A stretch of DNA of 64,000 nucleotides from Chitinivibrionales bacterium. Lineage in GTDB: Bacteria; Fibrobacterota; Chitinivibrionia; Chitinivibrionales; FEN-1185. The notes beneath the pieces are model-generated. The model was not told the DNA's origin, did not search any database, and worked only from the letters and a program-made list of their open reading frames with translations. Below, piece after piece: positions 52,913 through 62,840 of this stretch. A program made the position numbers and the translations under genes. Where the stretch lies: contig DATJAL010000009.1 in assembly GCA_035516255.1 (NCBI GenBank), positions 1-64,000 on the forward strand, written 5' to 3'. The first letter of the stretch is position 1. The number at the start of each line of letters is the position of its first letter.

Positions 52913-54631
52913 ATGCAGACAACCATGCGCGCCGCAAAAGAGTCCATCGTGGTGAAAGCCGTCGACACCGCCGTGGTGAAGCGCCTTGCCGCGGAGCTCG
53001 GCGTTTCAACCGCATTGGCGACGATTTTCGCGGTACGCGGGTTCAAGACCGCGGACGAGTGCAGGAAATTCTCCGCGCCGCAGCAGGAGCATTTCCACGA
53101 CCCGTTCCTGTTCAAGCACATGGAAAAGGCGTGCGACCGTATCTGCGCCGCCCTGCGCGACAGGGAAAAGATCGTCATTTACGGCGACTACGACGTCGAC
53201 GGCGTGACCTCCACCGCAATGCTGCTGAGGCTCCTGCGCCAGTTCGGCGCGTCCTGCGATTACTATCTTCCCAACAGATTGACAGAAGGGTACGGCCTGT
53301 CCCTTGACGGCGTGCGCTTGCTCGCCGGACAGGGCGCCACGCTCATGATCACCGTCGACTGCGGCATCACCGCCTGCGAGGAAGTCGCGCTTGCAAAGTC
53401 GCTTTGCATGGACGTGATCGTCACCGACCACCACGAGCCCAAAAACGAACTGCCCGCCGCGTTTGCCCTGCTCGACCCCAAGCTTCCCTCGTGCGGCTAC
53501 CCGGACGACGGCCTCGCCGGCGTGGGCGTGGCGCTCAAGCTCGCGCAGGGGCTGGCAAAAAGGATCGGCGGCGGCGACGAGCTGTGGAGCAGGTACCTTG
53601 ACCTTGCGGCAGTGGGAACCGCCGCCGACATCGTGCCGCTGGTGGGTGAGAACCGCATCATCGCGAGCATCGGCTTCGGCCAGCTGCCCTACACCAAGAA
53701 CCAGGGGCTGCGCGCCCTGCTTTCGGCGCAGGGCTGCGACGGCGCGAGCATCTCCACCGGCGACGTGGTGTTCCGCATCGCGCCGTGCATCAACGCCGTG
53801 GGACGCCTCGGCGATCCGCGCCGGGGGGTGGAGCTCCTGCTCACCGACGACCCGGCCCTGGCCCGCCTTTACGCGGCGGAGCTCAAGGAGGCCAACATCG
53901 AGCGCCGGGCGCTTGACAACCACATACAGGACGAGGCGTTTTCATGGGTGGAGGAGAACTGCGACGCGGACCGCGACTACGGCATCGTGGCCGGCTCGCG
54001 GCAGTGGCATTGCGGCGTGGTGGGCATCGTGGCGTCCAAGCTCGTGGAGCGGTACCATCGGCCGTCCATTCTGTTTGCGATAGGAGAAAACGGCCTGGCG
54101 CGCGGCTCGGGCCGGAGCATCGCGGGATTCCATCTGCACGACGCGCTCACCGAATGCTCGGGCCTGCTCGAGGGATTCGGCGGCCATGCAGCGGCCGCGG
54201 GCATGACCATAAAAGAGGAGAACCTCGCGGCCTTCAGGAGCCGCTTCAACGAGATCGCGCACAAAAAGATCGCGCCCGAAGACCTTGTTCCCAAGGTGAC
54301 GGCCGACGCCGTGGTGCGGCTGGCCGAACTCACGCAGGAATTTTATTCGGGCATCACCGCAATGGAACCGTTCGGCCCCGGCAACATGCGGCCCGTGCTC
54401 GTGTGCCGCGACCTGAAGAACCGCTTCGACCCACGCGTCGTGGGCGAAAAACATCTCAAGCTCATGGTGCAGGACGGCGGCATATCCATGGACGCCATCG
54501 CCTTCAATTTCGGCGACCGCAAAAACGAGCTCGGCAGGGCCGGGGCGTATACGCTCGCGTTCTGCCTTGACGAAAACGAATGGAACGGCAGGAAATCACT
54601 GCAGCTCAGGGTGAAGGGAGTGGAGCTATGA
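52913..54631 (+). CDS. recJ: Single-stranded-DNA exonuclease RecJ
   Basis: A 5'-3' single-strand DNA nuclease acting in recombination and mismatch repair. The ~572-aa length fits the family. DHH motifs are IYGDYDVDGVTSTAM (catalytic Asp residues), VDCGIT and VTDHHEP; the DHHA1 motif is GFGGHAAAAGM; and a C-terminal OB-type RecJ domain follows. Frame-continuous upstream codons overlap metG, but ATG 52913 with AGGGG (52901-52905) is the logical start, 10 bp after the metG stop. The stop overlaps argH (ATGA). Confidence 0.95.
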   Translation: MQTTMRAAKESIVVKAVDTAVVKRLAAELGVSTALATIFAVRGFKTADECRKFSAPQQEHFHDPFLFKHMEKACDRICAALRDREKIVIYGDYDVDGVTSTAMLLRLLRQFGASCDYYLPNRLTEGYGLSLDGVRLLAGQGATLMITVDCGITACEEVALAKSLCMDVIVTDHHEPKNELPAAFALLDPKLPSCGYPDDGLAGVGVALKLAQGLAKRIGGGDELWSRYLDLAAVGTAADIVPLVGENRIIASIGFGQLPYTKNQGLRALLSAQGCDGASISTGDVVFRIAPCINAVGRLGDPRRGVELLLTDDPALARLYAAELKEANIERRALDNHIQDEAFSWVEENCDADRDYGIVAGSRQWHCGVVGIVASKLVERYHRPSILFAIGENGLARGSGRSIAGFHLHDALTECSGLLEGFGGHAAAAGMTIKEENLAAFRSRFNEIAHKKIAPEDLVPKVTADAVVRLAELTQEFYSGITAMEPFGPGNMRPVLVCRDLKNRFDPRVVGEKHLKLMVQDGGISMDAIAFNFGDRKNELGRAGAYTLAFCLDENEWNGRKSLQLRVKGVEL

Positions 54632-56001
54632 CCATGTGGGACGGCCGGTTTAAAAAAAAGACCGACAGGCTGATGGAGCGGTTCAACAATTCCCTTCCGG
54701 TTGACCAGGAACTTTTTGCGGAAGACATCGAGGGAAGCATCGCCTGGGCGCGGGCGCTCAAAAAGGCGAAAGTGCTTTCTTTGCGCGAATGCGCGGCCGT
54801 CGAGCGCGGGCTGGCGCGGCTGCTCGAGGACTTCAAACAGAACAGGGCGCGCTTCGTCGCCTCGGACGAGGACATCCACATGGCAATCGAGCGCATGCTC
54901 GCCGCGAAAATCGGCGCCGCGGGCGAAAAGCTCCACACCGGACGCTCGCGCAACGACCAGGTCGCCACCGACACGCGTTTGTATGTCATGCGCAGGGCAA
55001 CAGACATCCGACAGCTGATTTCCGGCCTGCAAAAGGCGCTCTTGTCGCGCGCGAAAAGCGACATGACGGTCATTGCGCCAGCCTACACGCACCTTCAGCA
55101 GGCGCAGCCCGTTCTCCTGTCCCACTACTGGCTCTCGTTCCTGTTCGCGCTTGAACGGGAAAAAACCAGGTTTGCACAAGTAAAGGAATGCACCGACCTC
55201 ATGCCGCTCGGCTCCGGCGCGGTCGCCGGCAGCGGCTTCAATGTCGACCGGAATTTTCTCGCAAGGAAGCTCGGTTTTTCCAAAATCTCCGACAACAGCA
55301 TGGACGCCGTTGCGTCGCGCGACTTTGTGCTGCAAGCGCTTGCCGCCTGCGCGTCGTGCGGGACCCTGCTTTCACGCTACGCCGAAGACCTTGTCGTCTG
55401 GTCGTCAAGGGAATTCTCTTTTGTCGAGCTCGACGACGCCTGGGCCACCGGCTCGAGCATGATGCCGCAAAAGAAAAATCCCGATTCACTTGAACTCATC
55501 CGCGGCAAAGCCGGCCGTTTCATCGGTAACCACACCGGGTTCGCGGCAACGCTCAAGGGTGTAGGGCTTGCATATTACAAGGATCTACAGGAAGATAAAG
55601 CGTCACTATTTGATTCACTTTGCCAGATGGAGCTTGTCCTGGAAGTGTTCACCAACGTCATCGCAACGCTATCGGTAAACGCGGACGCCATTAAAAAAGA
55701 CCTCGACCCGCTTTTGTTCGCTACCGATCTCGCCGATTACCTTGTGTCAAAAGGCGTGCCGTTCCGCCAGGCGCACAAGGTGGTGGGAAAGCTCGTTGGC
55801 TGCTGCGTTGCGTCGGGCGCAAAACTCACGGGCCTCACCGTGGACCAGCTCAGGGAATTCTCCCCGCTGTTCGGCAACGACGCGCTCAGGGTTTTCAAAT
55901 GGGAAAACGCGATTGAACACAGGGGAGTGTACGGCGGGACGGGAACGGGGAGCGTGAGGAGGCAGATAATAAAGGCGGAAAGTCTGATTAAGAATAGTTG
56001 A
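54628..56001 (+). CDS. argH: Argininosuccinate lyase
   Basis: Splits argininosuccinate into arginine and fumarate, the last step of arginine synthesis. The 457-aa length is standard. GRSRNDQVATDTR near 110 and the signature GSSMMPQKKNPD (275-286) with the catalytic serine in the flexible loop are intact, and HTGF, TDLADYL and RQAHK further on agree with the family. ATG 54628 overlaps the recJ stop by 3 bases (ATGA), so it is the last gene of the overlapping array. No other arginine gene is present in the window. Confidence 0.95.
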   Translation: MTMWDGRFKKKTDRLMERFNNSLPVDQELFAEDIEGSIAWARALKKAKVLSLRECAAVERGLARLLEDFKQNRARFVASDEDIHMAIERMLAAKIGAAGEKLHTGRSRNDQVATDTRLYVMRRATDIRQLISGLQKALLSRAKSDMTVIAPAYTHLQQAQPVLLSHYWLSFLFALEREKTRFAQVKECTDLMPLGSGAVAGSGFNVDRNFLARKLGFSKISDNSMDAVASRDFVLQALAACASCGTLLSRYAEDLVVWSSREFSFVELDDAWATGSSMMPQKKNPDSLELIRGKAGRFIGNHTGFAATLKGVGLAYYKDLQEDKASLFDSLCQMELVLEVFTNVIATLSVNADAIKKDLDPLLFATDLADYLVSKGVPFRQAHKVVGKLVGCCVASGAKLTGLTVDQLREFSPLFGNDALRVFKWENAIEHRGVYGGTGTGSVRRQIIKAESLIKNS

Positions 56002-56040
56002 TGGTTTGCGTAGATAAGTTAAAAGATGTACATTGCTCTC

Positions 56041-56412
56041 TCACGTATACCATTCATTCCCGCATTTATTACATCTCCACACCGTTACTCCAAAATAAAA
56101 CACCTTGTCGAAAATCGATTTCTTTTCATGCAGGAAAATAGACCTTGAATCGCATTTCGGACATTTTAACGTCAGCTCGTGTTTTTTGCTGATACGGTCG
56201 GTTTCAATTTCCTCATTAAATTTCGATACAATGGGCAGTGCTTTTTCAAAATCACTTTTATTGATTTTTACCAAATTATAAAATCCCCCGCGAAACTGGC
56301 CGCCGGGCCCGTGCGGTGTAATGATGGACGGAATCCCCGCCGCTAATAGCCGGTCCCTTAACGAAACAGCCTCGCTATCGTCAAGATATTGGGAAATTAT
56401 ATAGTAATCCAT
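56041..56412 (-). CDS. DUF2007-like protein with C-terminal zinc ribbon
   Basis: A 123-aa soluble protein. Residues 1-75 (YYIISQYLDDSEAVSLRDRLLAAGIPSII...) resemble the small DUF2007 'putative signal-transducing' fold, in which a ferredoxin-like alpha/beta unit recurs. The C-terminus has a zinc ribbon: CPKC near 83 and CNKCGNEWY near 115. AT-rich codon use marks it off from the neighbours. It lies 26 bp after the stop of the GT39-like gene on the same strand, so they may be cotranscribed. Function unknown. Confidence 0.65.
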   Translation of the reverse strand: MDYYIISQYLDDSEAVSLRDRLLAAGIPSIITPHGPGGQFRGGFYNLVKINKSDFEKALPIVSKFNEEIETDRISKKHELTLKCPKCDSRSIFLHEKKSIFDKVFYFGVTVWRCNKCGNEWYT

Positions 56413-56438
56413 ATTTTTTAAACAGAAACGTTAAAGTT

Positions 56439-57890
56439 CTATTTAGCAACCCTGTTTTCCACCTTATACATCACCAGCTTCCCGAACTCCACCGAATCCT
56501 TCATCGCAAATCCCCTCGCCAGCGCCGATTCAAACGCTCCGTTGTCCAGAATCTCCGATCCCCGCGCGAAATAGATTGTCGGATATTTTTTGAGCGTGTC
56601 AATCATCGACTTGGTTTCGCCTGAAACCGGCGCGTCGTGAATGGGATACAGGAAACAATGAGAAGGCCTTTTTTTCGAATAGTATGAAAAAACATAGTCC
56701 CTGCATCCCGCGGGTGAAAACACCAAAGCGTCCCCGTCTTTTTTGACTTCGTCTATCATACGGCTGCATTCTTTCCACCTCGGATTTATCGGAGCGCTGA
56801 AATAGCGCAGGTCTTCAAATATGCAGGTGAAAAACAGGGCTGCCAGCAGGATGATCCGCAGAAAACGGAGGTTGATTCTGTAAACGGTAAATGCAATGAG
56901 GATATAAAAAGGGATTGACGCGGTCACCGCGCAACGCCTGGTGAAAAAAGGCACGGTAAAAAATGAAAAGATGTAGGGAATAATGATGACTGCGGTCACC
57001 CAGCAAATGAAGAGCGCCCATGCGCCGTTTTCAGTCTCCCAGGTTGCCTTGGAAAAGAGATTCCGGCGCTGCTGGATCATCCACGCAATCAGAATGAACA
57101 TAAAAACCAGAAGTGCCAAGATGGAGCCGGCGTAGGTTCCGAACGCCACGAATATTTCCTTGGTCAGCAATGATCCGAATCGCGTCAAGGGTGCCTCTGC
57201 CCTTGCCCTGAAGAACATAACCGGCAACCACGGCGCACAGAAAAGAAAAACAACGCCGAAGATGATCATGTTGGATTTTAAATAGCCGGTTTTATTTTCG
57301 CGGGGTAAGGCGGCAAGTTTATACGCAAAGTAAAGCACCTGTCCCAGAATAACGAACGCGCCGTAGTAGTGTGTGTAAAAAAGCAAAATGGTTGAAACGA
57401 CATATAATACGATATTTTTTCTCGCAGGCCTGCTTTGAATCAGAAAAAAGAAATAATAAGACAAGATACCCAGCAGCACCATGAGCGAATAGCCGCGTCC
57501 CTCCTGGCTCAGCGCGAGGTTATACCGCGACACCGCAAGGATGCAGGCCACGGCAATGCCCGTGCCGCTGCCGAACGCGGCCGCGGCAAGCGCGTACGCC
57601 GCGGGAACGGCAAGCGTGCCGGCAACCGCAGACGGCAGGCGCAGGGCAAATTCCGACTGCCCGGCGATTGGTACCCATAATTTCATGAGAAGGTAATGCA
57701 GCGGCGGGTGGTTGTCGTCCGCCATGATGCTGTGCAGCATTTCCGGCGTGCTTTTTTTCGCCAGAAACAGCGTGTACCCTTCGTCAAGCGACAGGCTGTT
57801 CTGGGATATACTGCACAACCGCATGCCGAAACCGGCGAGGGTAATGAGGACAAGCGCAATTATTGTTCTTATGTTTGAGGATTGACCCAT
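56439..57890 (-). CDS. GT39-type (GT-C fold) multipass membrane glycosyltransferase
   Basis: A 483-aa inner-membrane protein with about 11 predicted helices. The first loop contains SLSLDEGYTLFLAKKS and the next DDNHPPLHYLLMKLWV, matching the DxExY/HPPxxY pattern of the dolichyl-mannose / ArnT-like GT-C family (PMT_2). These use a polyprenyl-phosphate sugar to glycosylate a lipid or protein on the periplasmic side. A soluble C-terminal domain of ~110 aa follows the last helix. No glycan partner lies next to it; a polyprenyl-phosphate GT2 is encoded at 33912. Target unknown. Confidence 0.85.
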   Translation of the reverse strand: MGQSSNIRTIIALVLITLAGFGMRLCSISQNSLSLDEGYTLFLAKKSTPEMLHSIMADDNHPPLHYLLMKLWVPIAGQSEFALRLPSAVAGTLAVPAAYALAAAAFGSGTGIAVACILAVSRYNLALSQEGRGYSLMVLLGILSYYFFFLIQSRPARKNIVLYVVSTILLFYTHYYGAFVILGQVLYFAYKLAALPRENKTGYLKSNMIIFGVVFLFCAPWLPVMFFRARAEAPLTRFGSLLTKEIFVAFGTYAGSILALLVFMFILIAWMIQQRRNLFSKATWETENGAWALFICWVTAVIIIPYIFSFFTVPFFTRRCAVTASIPFYILIAFTVYRINLRFLRIILLAALFFTCIFEDLRYFSAPINPRWKECSRMIDEVKKDGDALVFSPAGCRDYVFSYYSKKRPSHCFLYPIHDAPVSGETKSMIDTLKKYPTIYFARGSEILDNGAFESALARGFAMKDSVEFGKLVMYKVENRVAK

Positions 57891-58096
57891 GGCTTATCTT
57901 CAATATTAACGAAGCGATGATATTTCATCCACCGAATTAAAAGGAAAATAGTAAAATTAAATAGTTTCATTTCTATAAATCTCCCCGGGGGGAGATATAG
58001 TGGGGCGTTACAAGACGCATTTTCCTTGGCGGGTCTAAGGGCCGGCTAGGCCCTTCCATGATTTGAAATAATTCTCAAAATCACGCGCGAATATTA
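57891..58096. other. Spacer between uvrA and the GT39-like gene
   Basis: Contains a perfect AAGGGCC/GGCCCTT palindrome (58038-58056) that follows the uvrA stop on the minus strand without a U-run, and a short CTCCCCGGGGGGAG palindrome (57978-57992). No coding potential. Confidence 0.4.
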
Positions 58097-60928
58097 TCAG
58101 CCCAGATGCGGTCTCAAATACTTCCCCGTCACCGAAGCCGGGCTTTTCGCGATCTGCTCCGGCGTTCCGGTCGCCACCACGGTGCCGCCCCTGTCGCCGC
58201 CCTCGGGCCCGAGGTCGATGATCCAGTCGGCGCACTTGACCACGTCGAGGTTGTGCTCGATCACGATCACGGTGTTGCCTTTGTCAACAAGCTCCCCGAT
58301 CACGTCCATGAGCAGCAGGATGTCCTCGAAGTGCAGGCCGGTGGTGGGCTCGTCGAGGATGTAAATGGTCTGGCCGCTGGCGCGCTTGGCGAGCTCGGCC
58401 GCGAGCTTAATGCGCTGCGCCTCGCCGCCCGACAGGGTGGTGGCCTGCTGCCCGAGGTGGATATAGCCCAGTCCCACGCGCGACAGCACCGCGAGCTTCG
58501 CCTTGATTGACGGAATCCTGTCGAAGAACCCGAGCGCCTCGTCCACGGTCATGTCGAGCACGTCGGCGATGGTCTTGCCCTTGTAGGTGATCTCGAGCGT
58601 CTCGCGGTTGTACCGTTTGCCGTGGCAGGTCTCGCACTGTACGTACACGTCGGGCAAAAAGTGCATTTCTATTTTTATCACGCCGTCGCCCTCGCACGAC
58701 TCGCAGCGCCCGCCCTTCACGTTGAAGCTGAAGCGTCCCGCCTTGTACCCGCGTATCTTGCTTTCCGGCAGCATGGTGAACAGCGTGCGGATGTGGTCGA
58801 ACGTCTTGGTGTAGGTGGCGGGATTGGAGCGCGGCGTGCGGCCGATGGGCGACTGGTCGATGTCTATCACTTTGTCAAGCAGCGCGAGCCCCCTGATCTG
58901 CCTGAACGGCAGGCAGGGCAGCTTGGCGTTGTAGATTTTTTTCGCCAGCGCCGGAAACAACGTTTGGTTGACCAGCGTGCTTTTGCCCGAGCCCGACACG
59001 CCCGTGACGCACACGAGCATGCCGAGCGGAATCGAAACGCCGATGTTCTTAAGGTTGTTGCCACTGGCTCCGGTGATCTCGAGGAAGCGGCCGTTGCCGC
59101 TGCGTCGCCGGCCCGGGACCGGGATTTTCTTTTTTCCCGCGAGGTAGAGCCCGGTGACCGACGCCGGGTTTGCCATGATCTCCTTTGGCGTCCCGCTCGC
59201 CACGAGCCTGCCGCCGTGTACGCCCGCGCCCGGCCCGATGTCGAGGATGCGGTCGGCCGAAAGCATGGTCTCGCGGTCGTGCTCGATCACCACCACGGTG
59301 TTGCCCAGGTCGCGCAGGGACACGAGCGTGGTGAGCAGCTTGCCGTTGTCGCGGGGGTGCAGCCCGATGCTCGGCTCGTCGAGGATGTAGATGACGCCGG
59401 TGAGCCGCGAGCCGATCTGCGTGGCGAGCCGAATGCGCTGCGCCTCGCCGCCGGAAAGGCTCGACGACGCGCGCTCGAGCGAAAGGTACGAGAGCCCGAC
59501 ATTGACAAGAAAGGAAAGGCGTTCCCCGATCTCCTTCAGAATTTGCTTCGCGATCTGGGCCTGCCGCGGCTGCAGCGGCAGCGCGGCAAAGAACTCCTTG
59601 AGGCCGTCGATGGACAGGTGCGAAAGGTCGGCGATGTTGCGGCCGTTGATCAGGATGGCCAGGCTCTGCGGCTTGAGCCGCCTGCCCTTGCAGGCCGGGC
59701 AGGGCCGCTGGGCCATGTAGCCCTCGATCCAGCGGCGGATCTCCTCCGATGTCGAATCGCGGTACCGGCGCAGGAGGTTGGGGATAACGCCCTCGAACTC
59801 CTTCTTGAACTGGCCGTGTCCCTCGCGGCTGCGGTTCTCCCATTTCATGAGGATCTTCTGCTCGCCCGCGCCGCGAAGCAGGATGTCCTTCTGTTTTTCC
59901 GTGAGCGACGAATACGGTTTGTCAACAGGAATGCCGAAATGCCTGCACACCGACAGCATCATCTGGTGGTTCCAGCTGCCCAGCGTTGCCGCCGCGTTCC
60001 ACGGCACGATGGCGCCGGAAAAAAGCGAGCGCGACGGGTCGGGAACCACGAGGTCCGGGTCGACCTCGAGAAGGTATCCCAGGCCGCTGCAGGTCTCGCA
60101 TGCGCCGAACGGGCTGTTGAACGAGAACATGCGCGGCGTGAGCTCGTCGTAGGAGATGCCGCACACCGGGCAGGCGAGAAGCTCCGAAAAGACAATGGGG
60201 TCTTTTCCCACGAGGTCGACCGCGACCGTGCCGTTGGTGCTCAGCTTGAGCGCGGTCTCGAGCGAATCCACGAGCCTGCTCTTGATGCCGGCGCCGTTCA
60301 CCAGCCGGTCGACCACCACCTCGACGGTGTGCTTCTTGTTTTTGTCAAGCGCGATCTGCTCGTCGAGGGTGTAAACGATGCGGTCCACGCGCACGCGCAC
60401 GAACCCGTCGCGCTGGAGCTTCTCGAACAGGTCCTTGTATTCCCCCTTGCGGCCCGACACCACCGGTGACAGGATCTGGAATTTTGCGCCCGACGGCAGG
60501 TCCAGGATTTTGTCCGTGATCTCCTGCACGGTCTGACGCGTGATGGGCCTGCCGCACTTGTAGCACGTGGGGTCGCCGATGCGCGCGAACAGCAGGCGCA
60601 GGTAATCGTGAATCTCGGTGATGGTGCCCACCGTGGAGCGCGGATTGTGGCCCGTGCTTTTCTGCTGTATGGAAATTGCGGGCGACAGGCCCTCGATGGA
60701 ATCCACGTCGGGCTTTTCCATGAGGCCTAAAAACTGCCGCGCGTACGCCGACAGCGATTCAACATAGCGGCGCTGGCCCTCGGAATACAGCGTGTCGAAC
60801 GCCAGCGAGCTTTTTCCCGAGCCCGAAAGCCCGGTGATCACCGTGAGGCTGTTGCGCGGAATGGTGACGTCGATGTTCTTGAGGTTGTGCTCGCGGGCGC
60901 CTTTGATAATAATGTCTTTTACTTGCAT
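58097..60928 (-). CDS. uvrA: Excinuclease ABC subunit A
   Basis: Damage-recognition ATPase of nucleotide excision repair. The 943-aa length is standard. Two ABC modules carry Walker A motifs GLSGSGKSS (near residue 31) and GVSGSGKST, with LSGGEAQRI signatures; zinc modules CPVCG...CETCSG and CESCEGDG...CETCHG are intact. The reading frame extends 60 codons further upstream without a start of its own kind; ATG 60928 (starting [19 protein letters not shown]) is the family start. uvrB and uvrC are not in the window. Confidence 0.97.
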   Translation of the reverse strand: MQVKDIIIKGAREHNLKNIDVTIPRNSLTVITGLSGSGKSSLAFDTLYSEGQRRYVESLSAYARQFLGLMEKPDVDSIEGLSPAISIQQKSTGHNPRSTVGTITEIHDYLRLLFARIGDPTCYKCGRPITRQTVQEITDKILDLPSGAKFQILSPVVSGRKGEYKDLFEKLQRDGFVRVRVDRIVYTLDEQIALDKNKKHTVEVVVDRLVNGAGIKSRLVDSLETALKLSTNGTVAVDLVGKDPIVFSELLACPVCGISYDELTPRMFSFNSPFGACETCSGLGYLLEVDPDLVVPDPSRSLFSGAIVPWNAAATLGSWNHQMMLSVCRHFGIPVDKPYSSLTEKQKDILLRGAGEQKILMKWENRSREGHGQFKKEFEGVIPNLLRRYRDSTSEEIRRWIEGYMAQRPCPACKGRRLKPQSLAILINGRNIADLSHLSIDGLKEFFAALPLQPRQAQIAKQILKEIGERLSFLVNVGLSYLSLERASSSLSGGEAQRIRLATQIGSRLTGVIYILDEPSIGLHPRDNGKLLTTLVSLRDLGNTVVVIEHDRETMLSADRILDIGPGAGVHGGRLVASGTPKEIMANPASVTGLYLAGKKKIPVPGRRRSGNGRFLEITGASGNNLKNIGVSIPLGMLVCVTGVSGSGKSTLVNQTLFPALAKKIYNAKLPCLPFRQIRGLALLDKVIDIDQSPIGRTPRSNPATYTKTFDHIRTLFTMLPESKIRGYKAGRFSFNVKGGRCESCEGDGVIKIEMHFLPDVYVQCETCHGKRYNRETLEITYKGKTIADVLDMTVDEALGFFDRIPSIKAKLAVLSRVGLGYIHLGQQATTLSGGEAQRIKLAAELAKRASGQTIYILDEPTTGLHFEDILLLMDVIGELVDKGNTVIVIEHNLDVVKCADWIIDLGPEGGDRGGTVVATGTPEQIAKSPASVTGKYLRPHLG

Positions 60929-61048
60929 GATTTTTGTTCCGAGTATCCTGGTAATTCTGGAAATCCTGATTAAAATTACAACGTGGGGTTTGAAAAGGGC
61001 GGGACAATTTGTCTGATTTAAAATACCTCGTCTTGTTATTAATATTTT

Positions 61049-61247
61049 GAAGGGGGAGGGCTCCCCCTGGGGTGCAGCTTCCGCCGCCGCGCGGTTGTCG
61101 AGTAGCAAATACTTTAGTGGCGCATGCTTGAGCTTTTCGAAGCATCAAGACAGCGCGGCGGCGGTGATCTGCACCCACACCCCCTTCTGGGTGCGGCCGG
61201 GTACCGACCGCTGCAAGCTTCACACATCCGCCGGGCGCACCCGCGGA
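61049..61247 (+). repeat. Family B intergenic repeat (B8), longest complete copy
   Basis: 5' hairpin GGGGGAGGGCTCCCCC, stem GGGGTGCAG.../...CTGCACCC with inner arms CCGCCGCCGCGC/GCGCGGCGGCGG, a loop with AAATACTTTAGTGG and TTTTCGAAGC, then CCCCCTTCTGGGTGCGGCC, GGGTACCGACCGCTGCAAGC and CCGGGCGCACCCGCGGAAG. The stem bases differ from B2a (GTCCAG/CTGGAC) and B4 (CCCCCGG/CCGGGGG) yet stay complementary. It lies upstream of family A copy A7 in the same orientation. Confidence 0.78.
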
Positions 61248-61336
61248 AGGCTGTTGTTTAGGGAGATTAACCTGACTAATTAATTACATTAGCCTGATTG
61301 GCGCGAATTCTGTTACTTTACTAACCGGAAGTCTGC

Positions 61337-61519
61337 CGCCGCCCAGGACTGGAGCTTGGTCCCGACCAACGGGAGGAAATAGACCCGCTGGAGCGTGGCA
61401 GCCCGAGCCGAAGGACGACGACCCTTGTGACCCTTGGAAATCCCTGACGAGGGAGAAGCACCCGAAGGGGTGGACGGCCGACCACTTGGAGGGCGAAGCC
61501 TCTCCAAGGGGGAACGCCC
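61337..61519 (+). repeat. Family A intergenic repeat (A7), leader of the methyltransferase gene
   Basis: A copy ending GGGGGAACGCCC (61508-61519), 47 nt before the methyltransferase start. The left end is decayed (GCCGCCGCCCAGGACTGGAG instead of GGGCGTTAGGCAGGACTGGAG). The internal GCCGAAGGACGACGACCC... segment is nearly identical to copy A5. A closing hairpin CTTGGAGGGCGAAGCCTCTCCAAG precedes the end. B8 and A7 together occupy most of the 638-bp gap after uvrA. Confidence 0.7.
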
Positions 61520-61566
61520 GGATTTATTTTTTTAAGACAACTACATTCATCAAGGACAATTTTACT

Positions 61567-62244
61567 ATGACGATAAAACGTAAATTCATCAGCCTCGGCC
61601 AAAGACTATTAATGTCCCGCGGATTCTTTCTCACCTCCACCATGCCGCATCTGTACCGGGAGAGAATTCTCGATGTCACCGACCGTATGGACTATGTCCG
61701 GTCCTCGTCGCTGGAGCTTATTGCATATGAGATATACCAGAAGAAAATCCCCGGCAGCGTCGCCGAGGTCGGCGTTTACAAGGGCGAGTTCGCGGGCAAG
61801 ATCAACGAGGCGTTCCCCGACCGGGCCCTGTACCTGTTCGATACTTTTGAGGGCTTTTCAAAAGAGGACGTCGCGTTCGACAGAAAACAAGGGTACCACG
61901 AACACGACGAGGATTTCTCCGGCACCAGCGTGGAAACGGTGCTGGCAAAAATGAAAAACCCAGGCCGTTGTGTGGTGAAAAAAGGAAGGTTCCCCGATAC
62001 CGCGGCCGGTATCGAAGGCAAATTCGTATTTGTCAGCCTCGACGCAGACCTGTACCTCCCCATCATCGCCGGGCTGAGGTACTTTTATCCGCGCATGCAG
62101 GAGGGCGGGTTCCTTTTTGTCCATGACTTTTCCGGCCCCGGCTACAAGGGCGTTCGCGCCGCGGTGGAGGAGTTCTGCAAGGAGATCGGACGGGGATATT
62201 TTCCGTTGTGCGATTCGGGTGGAAGCGTTGTGCTGTGCAAATAA
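61567..62244 (+). CDS. TylF/MycF-type methyltransferase
   Basis: A 225-aa class I methyltransferase-fold protein. SVAEVGVYKGEFAGKINEAFPDRALYLFDTFEGF (from ~residue 65) is the cofactor-binding region, VFVSLDADLY the acidic metal-ligand region and VHDFSGPGYKGVRAAVEEF the C-terminal motif, as in the macrocin O-methyltransferase (TylF) family that methylates sugar hydroxyls. The first ~50 residues form a helical cap. AAGGA precedes ATG 61567. Glycan modification is plausible in this envelope-rich genome; the substrate is unknown. Confidence 0.82.
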   Translation: MTIKRKFISLGQRLLMSRGFFLTSTMPHLYRERILDVTDRMDYVRSSSLELIAYEIYQKKIPGSVAEVGVYKGEFAGKINEAFPDRALYLFDTFEGFSKEDVAFDRKQGYHEHDEDFSGTSVETVLAKMKNPGRCVVKKGRFPDTAAGIEGKFVFVSLDADLYLPIIAGLRYFYPRMQEGGFLFVHDFSGPGYKGVRAAVEEFCKEIGRGYFPLCDSGGSVVLCK

Positions 62245-62246
62245 GA

Positions 62247-62392
62247 AAGATTGCCACAGAGGCACAGAGAGAACAAATAGTTTAAAGTTGGAAGTTGAAA
62301 GTTAAATGCGCCTTGTCCGTTTTACCGCCTTCAACTTTCAACCTTCAACTTCCAACTGCATTCTTTCTCCGTGGCTCCGTGGTAATTTTTAT
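62247..62392. repeat. Compound inverted repeat between convergent genes
   Basis: Outer arms GCCACAGAGGCACAGAGAGA and TTCTTTCTCCGTGGCTCCG, a decayed CACGGAG-type repeat, enclose inner arms TAAAGTTGGAAGTTGAAAGT and CAACTTTCAACCTTCAACTT. The unit sits between convergent stop codons and may act as a bidirectional terminator. Confidence 0.6.
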
Positions 62393-62393
62393 T

Positions 62394-62840
62394 TTAAGTA
62401 TTCTGCTGCGGGGGAACGGCTGGCGGGGGCTCTTGGGAAAGGCCCTTATTGTATTCCTCGTACATCTGCTGAATGGTCTCCGAAAGCTTTGTCCGGTTGA
62501 ACGGTTTGAACAGGCACGGGATTTTTGACGATTTGTAAATCTTGATGAGCGTGTGCTTGGGGTTGTAGCCGAAGCCGGTCATGAGCACCACCTGCGAAGC
62601 AACGCCCTTTTCCCTGAGCTTGCCGATGAATTCGTATCCGTCCATATCGGGCATGGCGATGTCGGTGAGGATGAGAAAAAAGGAGCCCTGTTCGAGCTGC
62701 GAGAAGGCCTCGGCCGTCGAGGAGGCAAGGGTCGTCTTCCATCCCAGACTCTCGAGATAGATTTTAAGAAAGTCCAGAACGTCGGCCTCATCGTCCACGA
62801 TGAGGATGCGGCGGTCAGCTTCGTTCGGTAAAGAGGCCAT
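62394..62840 (-). CDS. Stand-alone response-regulator receiver protein (second of two)
   Basis: A 148-aa cytoplasmic CheY-like protein with an N-terminal flexible tail. The DD pair is in ILIVDDEAD, the phospho-acceptor Asp in LTDIAMPDMDG, the Thr/Ser in VLMTGFG and the Lys in CLFKPFN, all present, so it can be phosphorylated. The C-terminal tail is Pro/Gln-rich with no output domain. It overlaps the upstream receiver gene by 26 bp and is last in the operon with two membrane proteins and a KaiC-like ATPase. Confidence 0.9.
   Translation of the reverse strand: MASLPNEADRRILIVDDEADVLDFLKIYLESLGWKTTLASSTAEAFSQLEQGSFFLILTDIAMPDMDGYEFIGKLREKGVASQVVLMTGFGYNPKHTLIKIYKSSKIPCLFKPFNRTKLSETIQQMYEEYNKGLSQEPPPAVPPQQNT

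Noticed and set aside
58622-60469. 615-codon plus-strand frame opposite uvrA.
   Set aside because: Shadow of uvrA; rich in Arg/Ala/Val/His with no recognisable domain.
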